Source: Loigolactobacillus iwatensis (GTDB lineage: Bacteria; Bacillota; Bacilli; Lactobacillales; Lactobacillaceae). Taken from it: 36,731 nt of DNA. The position numbers and the translations under genes are program-made. The DNA lies in assembly GCF_003950295.1 (NCBI RefSeq), contig NZ_RHNP01000031.1, positions 1-36,731 of the forward strand, in the 5' to 3' direction. Of this stretch, positions 17,631 to 26,894 are shown in pieces. The notes beneath the pieces are model-generated. The model saw nothing but the letters and a program-made list of their open reading frames with translations, was not told the DNA's origin and ran no database searches. The first letter of the stretch is position 1. The number at the start of each line of letters is the position of its first letter.

Positions 17631-18845
17631 ATGCTTGAAAAGACTTTTTATAAAACACTCTTCAGTCACTCATTTAATATTCCGGTTAAAGTAAATTATT
17701 GGGACGGCAAGAGCGTTGTTTACGGTGAAGGCGAGCCAGAAGTCACCATCACATTTCACGAAGTAATTCCAATGAAGGAAATTCTAAACAATGCTTCATT
17801 GGCACTTGGCGAAGGTTACATGGACGGTAAGATTGAAATTGATGGCGGACCTTACAGTATTCAAAAGCTGTTAACGGCGGCATACGAAAGTGCTGGCAGC
17901 TTTATGCGTAATTCAAAATACATTCGTTTCTTACCAAAACAGTCCCACACTGAAAAACACAGCAAAGAGGACGTTCAAAGTCACTATGACGTTGGTAATG
18001 ATTTTTACCAGTTATGGTTAGACTCAACAATGACTTATTCGTGCGCTTACTTCCAATCACCAAAGGATACATTGGAACAGGCACAAATGAACAAAGTCCG
18101 TCATATTTTAAATAAGTTGGACCCACAATCTGGGCGAACCTTGCTTGATATTGGCTGTGGTTGGGGAACCTTGATGCTAACAGCTGCAAAAGAATATGGT
18201 CTCCACGTTACTGGGATTACTTTGAGCCAAGAACAATACAATTACGTTCAACAACAAATTAACGATCAAGGACTACAGGATGTCGCCGATATTCAGCTGA
18301 CCGACTACCGCGAATTAAAACACGAACCATTTGATTACGTTACTTCAGTTGGTATGTTTGAACACGTTGGCAAAGAAAATCTTGAATTATACTTCAAGAC
18401 GGTTAGCAAATACATGAAGGACGATGGCGTGGCTTTGATTCACGGCATTACGCGGCAACAAGGTGGCGCAACCAATGCTTGGTTAACTAAGTACATTTTC
18501 CCAGGTGGTTATGTCCCTGGTTTAACTGAAAATATGCAGCACATTATCGACGCTAAGTTACAAATTGATGACGTTGAGCCTTTACGACGTCACTACCAGC
18601 ACACGCTTGAAATTTGGGATAAGAATTTTAATGACCATTTGGATGAAGTTACCAAGCTTGAAGGTGAACGGTTTACTCGCATGTGGGACCTCTACTTACA
18701 GGCCGCCGCTGCTTCATTTGAGTCTGGCAACATTGACGTTATTCAATTCTTAATCTCTAAGGGTGCCTCCGGTAAATTTATGCCAATGACCCGCGATTAC
18801 ATTTACGCTAAAGAATTGGCTAAAGAGTCTGCAACTAACGATTAA
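17631..18845 (+). CDS. cfa: Cyclopropane-fatty-acyl-phospholipid synthase
   Basis: A 404-residue enzyme that transfers a methylene group from S-adenosylmethionine to unsaturated membrane acyl chains. The N-terminal 120 residues form the lipid-binding region ([19 protein letters not shown]). [15 protein letters not shown] follows, then the SAM site [16 protein letters not shown]. Then come [10 protein letters not shown] and HGITRQQGG, and the C-terminal [11 protein letters not shown] and [21 protein letters not shown] (17614-17621) sets the ATG at 17631. It is monocistronic; a repeat with a terminator-like end follows. Cyclopropanation is a known acid and ethanol stress response in lactic acid bacteria. 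Confidence 0.96.
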   Translation: MLEKTFYKTLFSHSFNIPVKVNYWDGKSVVYGEGEPEVTITFHEVIPMKEILNNASLALGEGYMDGKIEIDGGPYSIQKLLTAAYESAGSFMRNSKYIRFLPKQSHTEKHSKEDVQSHYDVGNDFYQLWLDSTMTYSCAYFQSPKDTLEQAQMNKVRHILNKLDPQSGRTLLDIGCGWGTLMLTAAKEYGLHVTGITLSQEQYNYVQQQINDQGLQDVADIQLTDYRELKHEPFDYVTSVGMFEHVGKENLELYFKTVSKYMKDDGVALIHGITRQQGGATNAWLTKYIFPGGYVPGLTENMQHIIDAKLQIDDVEPLRRHYQHTLEIWDKNFNDHLDEVTKLEGERFTRMWDLYLQAAAASFESGNIDVIQFLISKGASGKFMPMTRDYIYAKELAKESATND

Positions 18846-18856
18846 TTACTTTAAGG

Positions 18857-19025
18857 GAGTGGGACAAAAGTCCTTTTTGGATTTACTGTGTAACGTAGGC
18901 TAATCGAATAACCATAGTACGGTTATTTGATTAGCCGTAGTTAGGCACGTGAACCCAGACTTTTGGCGCACGTTCTAGGGTAATGTTCAGAAACAATGAG
19001 AGGCCAGGACTTTTGTCCCAGCTTC
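18857..19025 (+). repeat. GAGTGGGACAAAAGTC repeat, longest copy
   Basis: About 169 bases, opening GAGTGGGACAAAAGTCC and closing GGACTTTTGTCCCAGCTTC followed by TTTTT, so the ends form a terminator-like stem after cfa. Inside is a hairpin GGCTAATCGAATAACC..GGTTATTTGATTAGCC and the shared GCACGTGAACCCAG and TTTTGGCGCACGTTCTAG words. Confidence 0.85.
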
Positions 19026-19087
19026 TTTTTGTTTGCATTAAAATATCATCATATTTTAATTTTCTCATTTTTAATCTAAAATAGCTA

Positions 19088-19116
19088 TTGACATCCATCA
19101 AAATCAGCCTTATAGT
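19088..19116 (+). promoter_or_regulatory. Promoter of the Ile T-box unit
   Basis: TTGACA (19088-19093), 17 bases, TATAGT (19111-19116); a near-consensus sigma-A promoter that starts the leader RNA near 19123. Confidence 0.85.
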
Positions 19117-19122
19117 AACACC

Positions 19123-19430
19123 ATATTAGAAATAGATGAGATATAAATAGACATTGATGAGGAAAAGTAATTGATTGTCGTTGAGTCAGCGAGTTTCGTT
19201 AGGTGCAAGGAAACATCACGACAATTTTTGAAAATCACCTTGGAGTTATGACGCGAAGCTTAAAGTAACCGTCATTGGTAGCAACCATTATTTTGCTAGC
19301 GTATCGAATAATTCTGATTATTATTCCGTACGTGATGAGTTATGTTATGTGAGTAACATAAAAATTTGGGTGGTAACGCGATTAATCGTCCCGTAAAGTA
19401 GATTTTCTACTTTGCGGGATTTTTTTATTG
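19123..19430 (+). ncRNA. T-box leader, isoleucine specifier
   Basis: AGTA (19166-19169) lies opposite GAA (19230-19232), with the helix ATTGTCG/CGACAAT between. The next codon in the GAA-N-NNN-A layout is ATC (19234-19236), isoleucine. The T-box GGGTGGTAACGCG (about 19368-19380) has a TGGT bulge that fits the A discriminator of tRNA-Ile. A terminator stem CCCGTAAAGTAG/CTACTTTGCGGG followed by a T7 tract ends the leader (19390-19428). It sits 105 bases before the hydratase-fold gene and should switch it on when charged tRNA-Ile is scarce. Confidence 0.88.
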
Positions 19431-19534
19431 AAATGCACTATACGTATACTTAATATTACCCGCTTTTAAACACACTCACTTTATTGTTGAACAGTCTCAC
19501 CTATTTCTAAAAACTATTTGAGGAGCTGATTTTT

Positions 19535-20335
19535 ATGTCAGAAAAGAATGTACTTGCTACAAAGAACGCCACTGAAGAAGAAGTTGCTAATGATCTGTAC
19601 CAAGCCTTGGTGACCAAACGGCCATTAACTGCAACTGACTACGAGGAAAAAGTTGCTAATTTTGATACTGCCTATCGTGTTCAACGTGCTTTTACCGAAC
19701 TTAAAAATGAAGCTGTTGGCGGCTATAAAGTCAGCCTAACCTCCGAAGAAACCCAAAAAATGTTTGACTCTGATTCACCATTTTATGGCGCTGAAACAAC
19801 CAGTGCCTGGCTCAAAAATTACGCGACAGTTAAACTCAGTGATTTAATGGATCCCCTACTTGAAGTTGAAATGGTCTTCACCGCAAAAGAAGCACTTTTA
19901 GCAACGGATTCATTGGCCGAACTGCTCAGCAAAGTTGAGGTCTCGGCCGGCGTTGAGCTGCCTGACTCACGGTTCAAAGATTGGTTCCCTAGCCTTTCGA
20001 AATACTTAGTTGTTGCCGATGGTGCCGTTGGTGGCCGGGTAGTTTACACAAAACCAACGACTGCCAAGGTTGCCGTTAACGACTTGGCCGGTGTTGATTG
20101 CACCTTATCCCTTGACGGAAAACAACTCGGCACTGGTAAATCCTCTGAGGTTCTCGGAAATCCGCTCAACTCATTACAATGGCTAGTTAAAAAATTAGCC
20201 GAACAAGGTGTTGACTACCCTAAAGGTACTAAAGTTTCCAGTGGCACTTTCCTTCTCCCACCACATTTACAAACGGGCCATTACGTTGCACACTTCAGCA
20301 AATATTTTGAAGATGTTGAATTAGACGTTAAATAA
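19535..20335 (+). CDS. 2-keto-4-pentenoate hydratase / FAH-fold protein
   Basis: A 266-residue protein of the MhpD-like branch of the fumarylacetoacetase fold. It opens with a helical region (ANDLYQALVTKRPLT..YRVQRAF), then GGYKVSLTSEE. The metal-binding acidic motif is LLEVEMVFT, and GVELPDSRFKDWF follows; SSEVLGNPLNSLQWL and TKVSSGTFLLPP are typical of the family. Family enzymes hydrate 2-oxo-pentenoates or decarboxylate 2-oxo acids in catabolic routes, but no such pathway genes are adjacent. GAGGAG sets the start. The isoleucine T-box upstream suggests a branched-chain amino acid link, which is inference. Confidence 0.85.
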   Translation: MSEKNVLATKNATEEEVANDLYQALVTKRPLTATDYEEKVANFDTAYRVQRAFTELKNEAVGGYKVSLTSEETQKMFDSDSPFYGAETTSAWLKNYATVKLSDLMDPLLEVEMVFTAKEALLATDSLAELLSKVEVSAGVELPDSRFKDWFPSLSKYLVVADGAVGGRVVYTKPTTAKVAVNDLAGVDCTLSLDGKQLGTGKSSEVLGNPLNSLQWLVKKLAEQGVDYPKGTKVSSGTFLLPPHLQTGHYVAHFSKYFEDVELDVK

Positions 20336-20360
20336 TTAGAGCGTGTTTGAAAAAAGAGAC

Positions 20361-20412
20361 AAAATAAGCTCCAAGCCTTCAGAAAAATAGCTGAAGGGCT
20401 TGAAGCTTATTT
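20361..20412. terminator. Bidirectional terminator
   Basis: AAATAAGCTCCAAGCCTTCAG pairs, with small mismatches, with CTGAAGGGCTTGAAGCTTATT around an 8-base loop. It lies between the convergent hydratase-fold and racemase genes. Confidence 0.8.
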
Positions 20413-20423
20413 ATTCGGTTAAT

Positions 20424-21149
20424 TTATTTTGCCTGTCGTTCTTGCCGTAATTTTAGAGCCAACTCCAGTGTCCGATCCGCAATTGTCGACTGAGAGTCAA
20501 CAACTGGGTAATTATGATCCGGCGCCTTTTCTTCGGCCAATGATAACTCAGTGCAACCTAAAATAATGGCGTCAACCTTCATATCCTGAACCATATCAGC
20601 CAAAATTGTGTGGTAAAGTGTGGCGTCAACGTGGCCTTGTTCCTCTTTAATGGAGGTATAAATCAAGTCGTTGATTTTCTGCTGAATTGCAGGTGTTGGA
20701 TCAACTTCCGTGTAGCCAGCCTTTTTAATTATTGGTTGGTAAACGCCACTCGCGACAGTTCCTTGAGTCGCCGCCAAACCAATTCGTTTGGCCGTCGGAA
20801 ATTTATGCTTGATTTCCTTAACCGTTTCTTCAGGCATATTTAAAAATGGCACGTCACTAGCTGCATTTAGCTCATCGTAAAAATAGTGGGCCGTATTACA
20901 GACCATTACCATGAAATCAGGCTTTAATGAATTTTGTTGTTCCACATCTTCTAGTAAAGTCGGCAAAAAATTCGTTTTGCTATGATCTAATAGATAAGTT
21001 GTCCGGTCCGGTACAGTCGCGTGATTGACCAAAATATAGTTTAAATAATCTTGATCATTTTTGGCCGGCGTTCGTTGATTTAAAATTCGAATAAAACTAT
21101 CCGTCGCCATTGTGCCCATTCCACCTAAAATCGAGAAAAATTGTTGCAT
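20424..21149 (-). CDS. racD: Aspartate racemase
   Basis: A 241-residue cofactor-independent racemase of the Asp/Glu family. Both catalytic cysteines are present: Cys84 in MVCNTAHYF and Cys199 in ILGCTELS. ILGGMGTMAT opens the fold. Asp racemases make D-aspartate; the adjacent D-aspartate ligase gene supports that substrate over glutamate. GGAGGT is placed 8-9 bases before the ATG. It lies about 190 bases downstream of the ligase gene on the same strand, with repeat-like sequence between them, so cotranscription is likely but not shown. Confidence 0.85.
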   Translation of the reverse strand: MQQFFSILGGMGTMATDSFIRILNQRTPAKNDQDYLNYILVNHATVPDRTTYLLDHSKTNFLPTLLEDVEQQNSLKPDFMVMVCNTAHYFYDELNAASDVPFLNMPEETVKEIKHKFPTAKRIGLAATQGTVASGVYQPIIKKAGYTEVDPTPAIQQKINDLIYTSIKEEQGHVDATLYHTILADMVQDMKVDAIILGCTELSLAEEKAPDHNYPVVDSQSTIADRTLELALKLRQERQAK

Positions 21150-21335
21150 CCTACCAACCTCCTAAAAATGCGAGCATAAGGTTAAAACGATGAACTACAT
21201 GCGAATACTTATAAAAGCGTTCCAGTCACGAGCGTTGTTCACTAAATGAAATTAAGCACGGAAAGATACTTTTTCAAGCACCTCTAACCCAAATTGGTTA
21301 GAAAAATACTACCATAACCAATTTTCAAAGTCAGC

Positions 21336-22595
21336 CTATTCCTTATTTTCCTTGAAGTATTGGGCAAAACGTCCATTGTACAAATAGAAAGAATAACGCT
21401 GCAAAATATACCGCTTTAAGTTGCGGTCACCCTTGTAAAAAACAGTTGTGCCGTAACGTTTGGCCGCTAATAATTTTAGGGCTCGCTGCTTATCGGCATT
21501 GTCCCGTGCGTATTTTTTGAAAACTTTAGCGGGAACACCTAGCCACAACATTTGTTTAGACTCATCTTTGTTACCATAGACAGTTGGTTTATCTTTCATT
21601 TCACCTGTGACGTAATCTTCAACTGGCATTTGTGCCAAATTATACCCATTTAAAGTAACAAAGAAGCTGCTACGACCTTGGCGCAAATTAATTTCAAATA
21701 ATTTAAAGCTCTTATCCCGGGAATCATACTTCATATCGAAGTTGCAATAACCGGTAAAGTTGATTGCCTCCAAAAACTTCTGAATCGTATCGTACAGTGC
21801 TTGATTATATTCAGGTAAAATTGCGACGTAGTTACCAATATCAGCTGGCGTTGGATCCTCCAATAATGGATGTCCCAAACACATTAACTTCACGTGGTGA
21901 TACTGATCAACATAGCAGTTTAACGTGCGCATGTTGGAATCATCACCAGGAATAAAATCTTGTAAGATAACGTCGGAAGTATAGCCGTTATCGTAGATTT
22001 TGCTGACAATATCGTCAAATTCTGCCCGAGTTTTAATTCGAAACGCCTTTTTACGTCCTTCAAAATGAATGTCTAACCATTCAACAGCATTTGAGGGTTT
22101 CAACGCAACTGGAAATTGATATGGAACATCAATTTTTGCAACGCCAGCCTTATAGTCATCCCACGTAATAATTTGGGTTAACGGATGGGGTAAATCATAC
22201 TGATCAGCCATTTCGTAAAAGGCTTCTTTACTGATTAATTTCTCGACAAGATCATAATCAACGTAAGGAACAACAAACGTTTTTTGTAGAAACTCTTTAT
22301 GCTTAGAAACAAGTTCAACGTAGCCATCACCACAAGCAATTAAAATCACTTTTTTATGAACATTTTGATAACGCTTGGCGATCTTCTCCATGCTGGCAAT
22401 AAAACCAGGATCCTCATTAAATCCCGGGAAGGTTTCGACGTCAACTACTTTACTGTATTTAGTTGGAGCAAATTGGACACTGGCAAAGGCCTGCACTTTT
22501 TTACCGTAGCGCTCATAAAAAGCCCGTGCCATTCCATAAACATTAATATCGCTCCCTAAAAGTACTGGGATAAAATCAGTTTCACTTTCCATCAT
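21336..22595 (-). CDS. aslA: D-aspartate ligase (ATP-grasp), peptidoglycan cross-bridge
   Basis: A 419-residue ATP-grasp protein. FPVALKPSNAVEWLDIHFEG is the ATP-binding strand region, and DVILQDFIPGDDSNMRTLN and LFEINLRQGRSSFFVT form the C-terminal metal site. This layout fits AslA-type enzymes, which add D-Asp to the side chain of Lys3 in the peptidoglycan precursor, giving a D-Asp/D-Asn cross-bridge. Its stop-start overlap with murE (TAATG) and the nearby racD, which supplies D-Asp, support this. The cell wall would be of the L-Lys-D-Asp (A4-alpha) type. Other ATP-grasp ligases cannot be excluded from motifs alone. Confidence 0.82.
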   Translation of the reverse strand: MMESETDFIPVLLGSDINVYGMARAFYERYGKKVQAFASVQFAPTKYSKVVDVETFPGFNEDPGFIASMEKIAKRYQNVHKKVILIACGDGYVELVSKHKEFLQKTFVVPYVDYDLVEKLISKEAFYEMADQYDLPHPLTQIITWDDYKAGVAKIDVPYQFPVALKPSNAVEWLDIHFEGRKKAFRIKTRAEFDDIVSKIYDNGYTSDVILQDFIPGDDSNMRTLNCYVDQYHHVKLMCLGHPLLEDPTPADIGNYVAILPEYNQALYDTIQKFLEAINFTGYCNFDMKYDSRDKSFKLFEINLRQGRSSFFVTLNGYNLAQMPVEDYVTGEMKDKPTVYGNKDESKQMLWLGVPAKVFKKYARDNADKQRALKLLAAKRYGTTVFYKGDRNLKRYILQRYSFYLYNGRFAQYFKENKE

Positions 22596-24136
22596 TAATC
22601 TTTTAATCCTCTCACAATTTCTTTAGCAACGACCATGTCAGTTGGGTAAGGCGTATCGACACCACGAACCTTTTGGTAGGCGTCGTCACCCTTTCCGGCG
22701 AGCACGACAATATCATTTTCCGTACTCAATTCAATGGCCTTGCGGATAGCCTTGGGCCGATCTATTTCAATTGTAACGTTGACTTTCTTATGGTCAATGT
22801 TTTCATCAATTTGTTTAGCAATTTTTAAAGGATCTTCAAAACTAGGATCATCTGTTGTTAAGAAAGCGACATCTGCGTACTCACTCAGAACCTTAGCAAA
22901 GCCTGCCCGGCGGGAAACTCCCTTATTTCCTGGACTACCAACGACAACAATCACTTTATCCGTCTTTTGCTGACTTTCTAGAAAACTTAGTAATGCTTTC
23001 ATACTGGCATAATTATGCGCATAATCCGCGTAGATGGTGCCATTATGTTCCGTTTGCAATGATTCCATTCGTCCTGGAACGTGGACAGTTCTTAATCCTT
23101 GCGCGATTTCTGCTTGACTTGCCCCCGCTAAACTAGCGGTGACCGCAGCGGCTACGGCGTTACTTTCATTAAAGTTACCAGGCAAATTTAATTCGTAAGT
23201 TGCGCCATTACCGATCTTCTTAGCCTTAGGCGTTACCGGATAAAATTCAAACTGACTTTCAATTAAATCGGCCTCATCACTTTTGAATCGGTAATCAACC
23301 GGTGGAACTGCCATTTTAGGCTGAAAATCTTGATGGGCAAATAAATAAATATCTTCTGGCTGGCTAGTTGTTTTGGCGGCCTGATAAACATCCAATAAGT
23401 GGTCCGTTTCAGCATTAATGACGCAGATTTTCGAATTAACTAACAACTGTAACTTGCAGTGTAAATAATCCGCGAAGTTAGGGTGCTCCGTCGGTCCAAT
23501 ATGATCTGGTGTAATATTCAAAAAAACACCAACGTCAAAATGAAGTCCGTAAACACGTTCTTTTTTGTAAGCCTGGGAAGAAACTTCCATCACCAAGTGC
23601 GTCATCCCTGAATCCACCGCCTCGCGCATGTCGTGAAAAAGATCCAGTGATTCTGGCGTCGTTAAATTAGATTTAAATTCCTGCTCTGGTTTAGGCCCAA
23701 TAATTCGATCAATCGTTGAAAATAAGGCTGTTTTATCCGATGTTGTTTCCTTTAAAATATTACGGGTGAAATAGCTCGACGTTGTCTTACCCTTAGTCCC
23801 AGTATAGGCAATGATGAAGAGTTGATTTTGCGGAAAGTCATAAAACGCCGCACTAATTAACGCCATTGCCTTTTGAATATTAGTGACAATAATCGCAACT
23901 AGACCCACGCCCTCTTCTAGTTCGGCCTCGGCCATATAAGCCGTTGCACCATTTTTCTTTGCCGTTGATAAATAATCTGGTTTAAAAGCGCCCTTACAAA
24001 AGAAGAGTGAGGCCTCCGTCACCTTACGTGAATCGTAAGCAATCCCCTTAAAAATGACGTTTGGTGCATCAGTGACCTTTTTTAATAGTTGATGTTCATT
24101 TAGTAATTCAATAACTTCATTTAGTTGCAACTGCAT
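22595..24136 (-). CDS. murE: UDP-MurNAc-tripeptide synthetase, probably L-lysine-adding
   Basis: A 513-residue Mur ligase that adds the third residue to UDP-MurNAc-L-Ala-D-Glu. The ATP loop YTGTKGKTTSSYF lies near 110. Central-domain motifs HLVMEVSSQAYKKERV and LNITPDHIGPTEHPNF follow, and the C-terminal domain has VPGRMESLQ and YADYAHNYASM. Where DAP-adding enzymes have DNPR, this protein has DDPS (TTDDPSFEDP), as expected for an L-Lys enzyme. AAGGAGG precedes the ATG. It is coupled to the D-Asp ligase gene, linking Lys incorporation and its side-chain modification in one transcript. Confidence 0.92.
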   Translation of the reverse strand: MQLQLNEVIELLNEHQLLKKVTDAPNVIFKGIAYDSRKVTEASLFFCKGAFKPDYLSTAKKNGATAYMAEAELEEGVGLVAIIVTNIQKAMALISAAFYDFPQNQLFIIAYTGTKGKTTSSYFTRNILKETTSDKTALFSTIDRIIGPKPEQEFKSNLTTPESLDLFHDMREAVDSGMTHLVMEVSSQAYKKERVYGLHFDVGVFLNITPDHIGPTEHPNFADYLHCKLQLLVNSKICVINAETDHLLDVYQAAKTTSQPEDIYLFAHQDFQPKMAVPPVDYRFKSDEADLIESQFEFYPVTPKAKKIGNGATYELNLPGNFNESNAVAAAVTASLAGASQAEIAQGLRTVHVPGRMESLQTEHNGTIYADYAHNYASMKALLSFLESQQKTDKVIVVVGSPGNKGVSRRAGFAKVLSEYADVAFLTTDDPSFEDPLKIAKQIDENIDHKKVNVTIEIDRPKAIRKAIELSTENDIVVLAGKGDDAYQKVRGVDTPYPTDMVVAKEIVRGLKD

Positions 24137-24279
24137 GATGATCCTCCTTCAGATGCCCAATTAAAACCTGTTTGAAAAAGTAGCATCGGCATTCAAAAAT
24201 TACGTAAAACCGTTTTTAATACGTGATTTATTATAGCATAAAAGCCCCGTTTAAATGAGATTCTCACTTTTGTTTCCGA

Positions 24280-24333
24280 AAAAAAAGAACGGTGTTGAAA
24301 GTGCCCAGTTATGAGCAAATCTCCACCACCGTA
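24280..24333 (-). terminator. Terminator after dacA
   Basis: On the minus strand ACGGTG pairs with CACCGT across about 32 bases, with TG/CA extending the stem after a mismatch, followed by TCTTTTTTTT. It separates the dacA unit from murE. The long loop makes it a weak fold. Confidence 0.5.
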
Positions 24334-24415
24334 CTTGTTCATCATCTAAATTTAAACGCTAATCGGTAAGTAGCTATTCAGCCACTAGGAAAAATAATTT
24401 CCGTCACGCTATCGC

Positions 24416-25699
24416 TTAAAATATGTTTTGGAAGAACCGACTAACTTGTTGGCCAAACGTTGCCTTAGCTACAGAGGTTTGTGTCACTAAGGTCACTTTT
24501 GGTACTGAATAGCCCGGAAGATAATTGTTGGACTGAACCGTGGCCGTTCCTACTTTTTGCTGTGCCTTAACGGGTACTGTTAGTTGTTTCTTTGCGGCCG
24601 CCTTCGTTAACTGATAACTAAGTTTTATTTGATTACTAGTTGCAGCAGTTGGCGCCCAAAAAGTCAGTGCCTGCTTAGTGCCAATTTTAACCGCTGTATT
24701 CTTCCCATTCGGTACCGCCAAGGTTTTAAGCTGGTTCACCTGTGCCCCTTTAGGTAACCAAGTCTGTTTAGTCTGCGTATTGAAAACCTCGTGCATTAAT
24801 TTTGCCGTTTCGGTAAACCGAGCATTTTTATCCTTTTCGGCCTGATTAGCGTGCATTACCACGGTAATAATTCGATTGCCGTTTTTGCTAACGGTACCAG
24901 CAAAGCATTCACCGGCCAAATCCGTTGTGCCTGTCTTCAAGCCATCCACCGGTAAATCACTGACCGCGGCCGATTCACCAGGTAACATTGCGTTCCAGGT
25001 TTTCATAGTCGTTGTCGTTCCTGATTTTACCTGAAATGGCAGTGAGCGCTGTTTAGTTGTTTCCAGAACTTCTGGGTAGTCGGCCATTAAATGCTGGGCA
25101 ACAATAGCAACATCTGCCGCCGACATTTCATTTTCAGCCGTACTAGCCGAATTAGGGTAGCGATCATCACCTAAGTAACTATTATTTAGACCGCTAGTAT
25201 TTACGATCTTGGCATCTTCAATCCCCCAACGCTTAAGTAAAGTACGCATTTGATTAACTGCACCTGTCTGTGACCCTGCTACCGCATTGCCCAACAGAAC
25301 TGCTGCCGAATTGGCCGACGCAACTAGGGCTGCCTGGTATAAAGAACCAACCGTGTAGTGACCATTTTCTTCCAGTGGCACATTGGTTAGATCCTTATCT
25401 TGGGTTAGACGGTAGGCCAATTGATCCACTGGTACTTCAGTATTCCAAGTTAATTTGCCCTCTTTAATGGCCTGCAAAGTTAGGTAGATAAGAACCATCT
25501 TTGTCATTGAACCAATTGGCAAAACTTGTTTAGCGTTTTGCTGGTATAAAATTTGCCCACTACTAGCGTCAACTGCAATCCCAGCCTTGGCATCTAACAG
25601 TTGCCCCTGAGTTGCCGCTGCACTTGGTTGACTGACCGTAGCTACCCCTAACAAACTTAAAGTTAGAATAACAATTATTCGGCTAACAATTTTTTTCAC
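24416..25699 (-). CDS. dacA: D-alanyl-D-alanine carboxypeptidase (PBP5 type)
   Basis: A 427-residue secreted serine peptidase that trims the terminal D-Ala of peptidoglycan stem peptides. It has a signal peptide ending near SQPSAAA, the nucleophile motif SMTK (Ser64-Lys67), SAN (128-130) and KTG (255-257). A beta-rich C-terminal domain follows, ending in the amphipathic anchor FGQQVSRFFQNIF. It lies about 19 bases after the histidine kinase gene on the same strand, so it probably belongs to the regulator-kinase operon, suggesting wall-stress control. Confidence 0.95.
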   Translation of the reverse strand: MKKIVSRIIVILTLSLLGVATVSQPSAAATQGQLLDAKAGIAVDASSGQILYQQNAKQVLPIGSMTKMVLIYLTLQAIKEGKLTWNTEVPVDQLAYRLTQDKDLTNVPLEENGHYTVGSLYQAALVASANSAAVLLGNAVAGSQTGAVNQMRTLLKRWGIEDAKIVNTSGLNNSYLGDDRYPNSASTAENEMSAADVAIVAQHLMADYPEVLETTKQRSLPFQVKSGTTTTMKTWNAMLPGESAAVSDLPVDGLKTGTTDLAGECFAGTVSKNGNRIITVVMHANQAEKDKNARFTETAKLMHEVFNTQTKQTWLPKGAQVNQLKTLAVPNGKNTAVKIGTKQALTFWAPTAATSNQIKLSYQLTKAAAKKQLTVPVKAQQKVGTATVQSNNYLPGYSVPKVTLVTQTSVAKATFGQQVSRFFQNIF

Positions 25700-25718
25700 T
25701 ATCCTACTCCCTTTTCCA

Positions 25719-26876
25719 CTAGTTCTGGTATTGCTTCGGTATTTCTAATTTAACCCCGTGCTTAACGGGTAAGTACATGACAAAACTAGTTAAATGCCTG
25801 TCCGAAGTTGCGTAGATATAGCCACCATGTAAACTAACAATACTCTGAGCAATGGCCAAGCCTAGACCAGTACCTCCAGTTTCTTTAGAGCGTGATTCTT
25901 CCACCCGGTAGAAGCGATCAAATAACTGACTCAACGCTTCTTTAGGAATCGGTGAGCCATCATTTGACACTTTAATCATAACCTGAGTACCTTCTTGTTT
26001 AGCTTCCAAAAAAATATGTTTGGCATCTTTACCGTACTTTAATGCATTGCTGATCAGATTATTGAACACCCGGCTTAATTTTTCTGGATCAGCGTCCATC
26101 ATTAATGGATCTGGTCGATACTTCACGTTGATTAATAATTGCTTTTTTTCGGCCTCTAGCTCGAAACTGGCGGCCAATTGCTCTAACATCTGGCCCATAT
26201 CAATTTGACTAATGGTAACTGGTGTCGAAGTTTGCCGAACCTTAGTGTATTCAAACAAATCCTCAACTAATACTTGCATCTGTTTGGCCTTTCCAAAAGC
26301 TATGTGGGTATATTTCAGAATTTGAGCCTCATTTTGATACTGGTGATCCTCAATCAGACCCAAATATCCAATTATAGACGTTAGCGGCGTTCGAATATCG
26401 TGGCTAACGTTGGTGATTAGCTCATCCTTTGAGTCCTCAATTCGCCGCTCATCATCCATTGCCTTAACCGTCGAGTCAACCAACGCGTTAATACTTAAAA
26501 TAACGCGCTGCAAATCACCGCGCAACGTAAACGGAATTCTATGCTCAAAATGTCCGTCCGCAATATGGTGTAATTCACTAATAACGTGACTAAGTTGCAT
26601 CTGATGGTAGCGCCGAATTAAACGCCAATAAACAACCAAGGCATCAAAAACTAGCATAAAAATCGTAAAAATATTTTGCCAGCTCATTAAGTGGAAATTA
26701 TTGGGCCCAATTGAAACGGCGTTCTTGATTTGAAAAATACCATCGTTCAACGCTCGATTAGTGTGAATAGCCTGATTAGCCAGAACGATTACGGACAAAT
26801 TCAATAATAGTAATAAAATAACGGTTGTAACGCCCTCTATGAATAGCGCGCTTTTTTCTCGTCCGGTTAATTTCAC
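25719..26876 (-). CDS. Sensor histidine kinase (VanS/PhoR-like)
   Basis: A 385-residue membrane sensor. Two membrane helices (about 12-35 and 68-88) flank a short external loop of 30 residues, so it probably senses within or close to the membrane. A HAMP-like linker is followed by the phosphorylated His159 in NVSHDIRTPLTSI. The ATPase has NLISNALKYG, VSNDGSPIPKE and ETGGTGLGLAI. The start is GTG with GGAGGT 12 bases upstream; that site follows directly on the response-regulator stop. Operon order is regulator, kinase, dacA. Confidence 0.92.
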   Translation of the reverse strand: MKLTGREKSALFIEGVTTVILLLLLNLSVIVLANQAIHTNRALNDGIFQIKNAVSIGPNNFHLMSWQNIFTIFMLVFDALVVYWRLIRRYHQMQLSHVISELHHIADGHFEHRIPFTLRGDLQRVILSINALVDSTVKAMDDERRIEDSKDELITNVSHDIRTPLTSIIGYLGLIEDHQYQNEAQILKYTHIAFGKAKQMQVLVEDLFEYTKVRQTSTPVTISQIDMGQMLEQLAASFELEAEKKQLLINVKYRPDPLMMDADPEKLSRVFNNLISNALKYGKDAKHIFLEAKQEGTQVMIKVSNDGSPIPKEALSQLFDRFYRVEESRSKETGGTGLGLAIAQSIVSLHGGYIYATSDRHLTSFVMYLPVKHGVKLEIPKQYQN

Positions 26877-26894
26877 AGTTTACCGGTGACCTCC

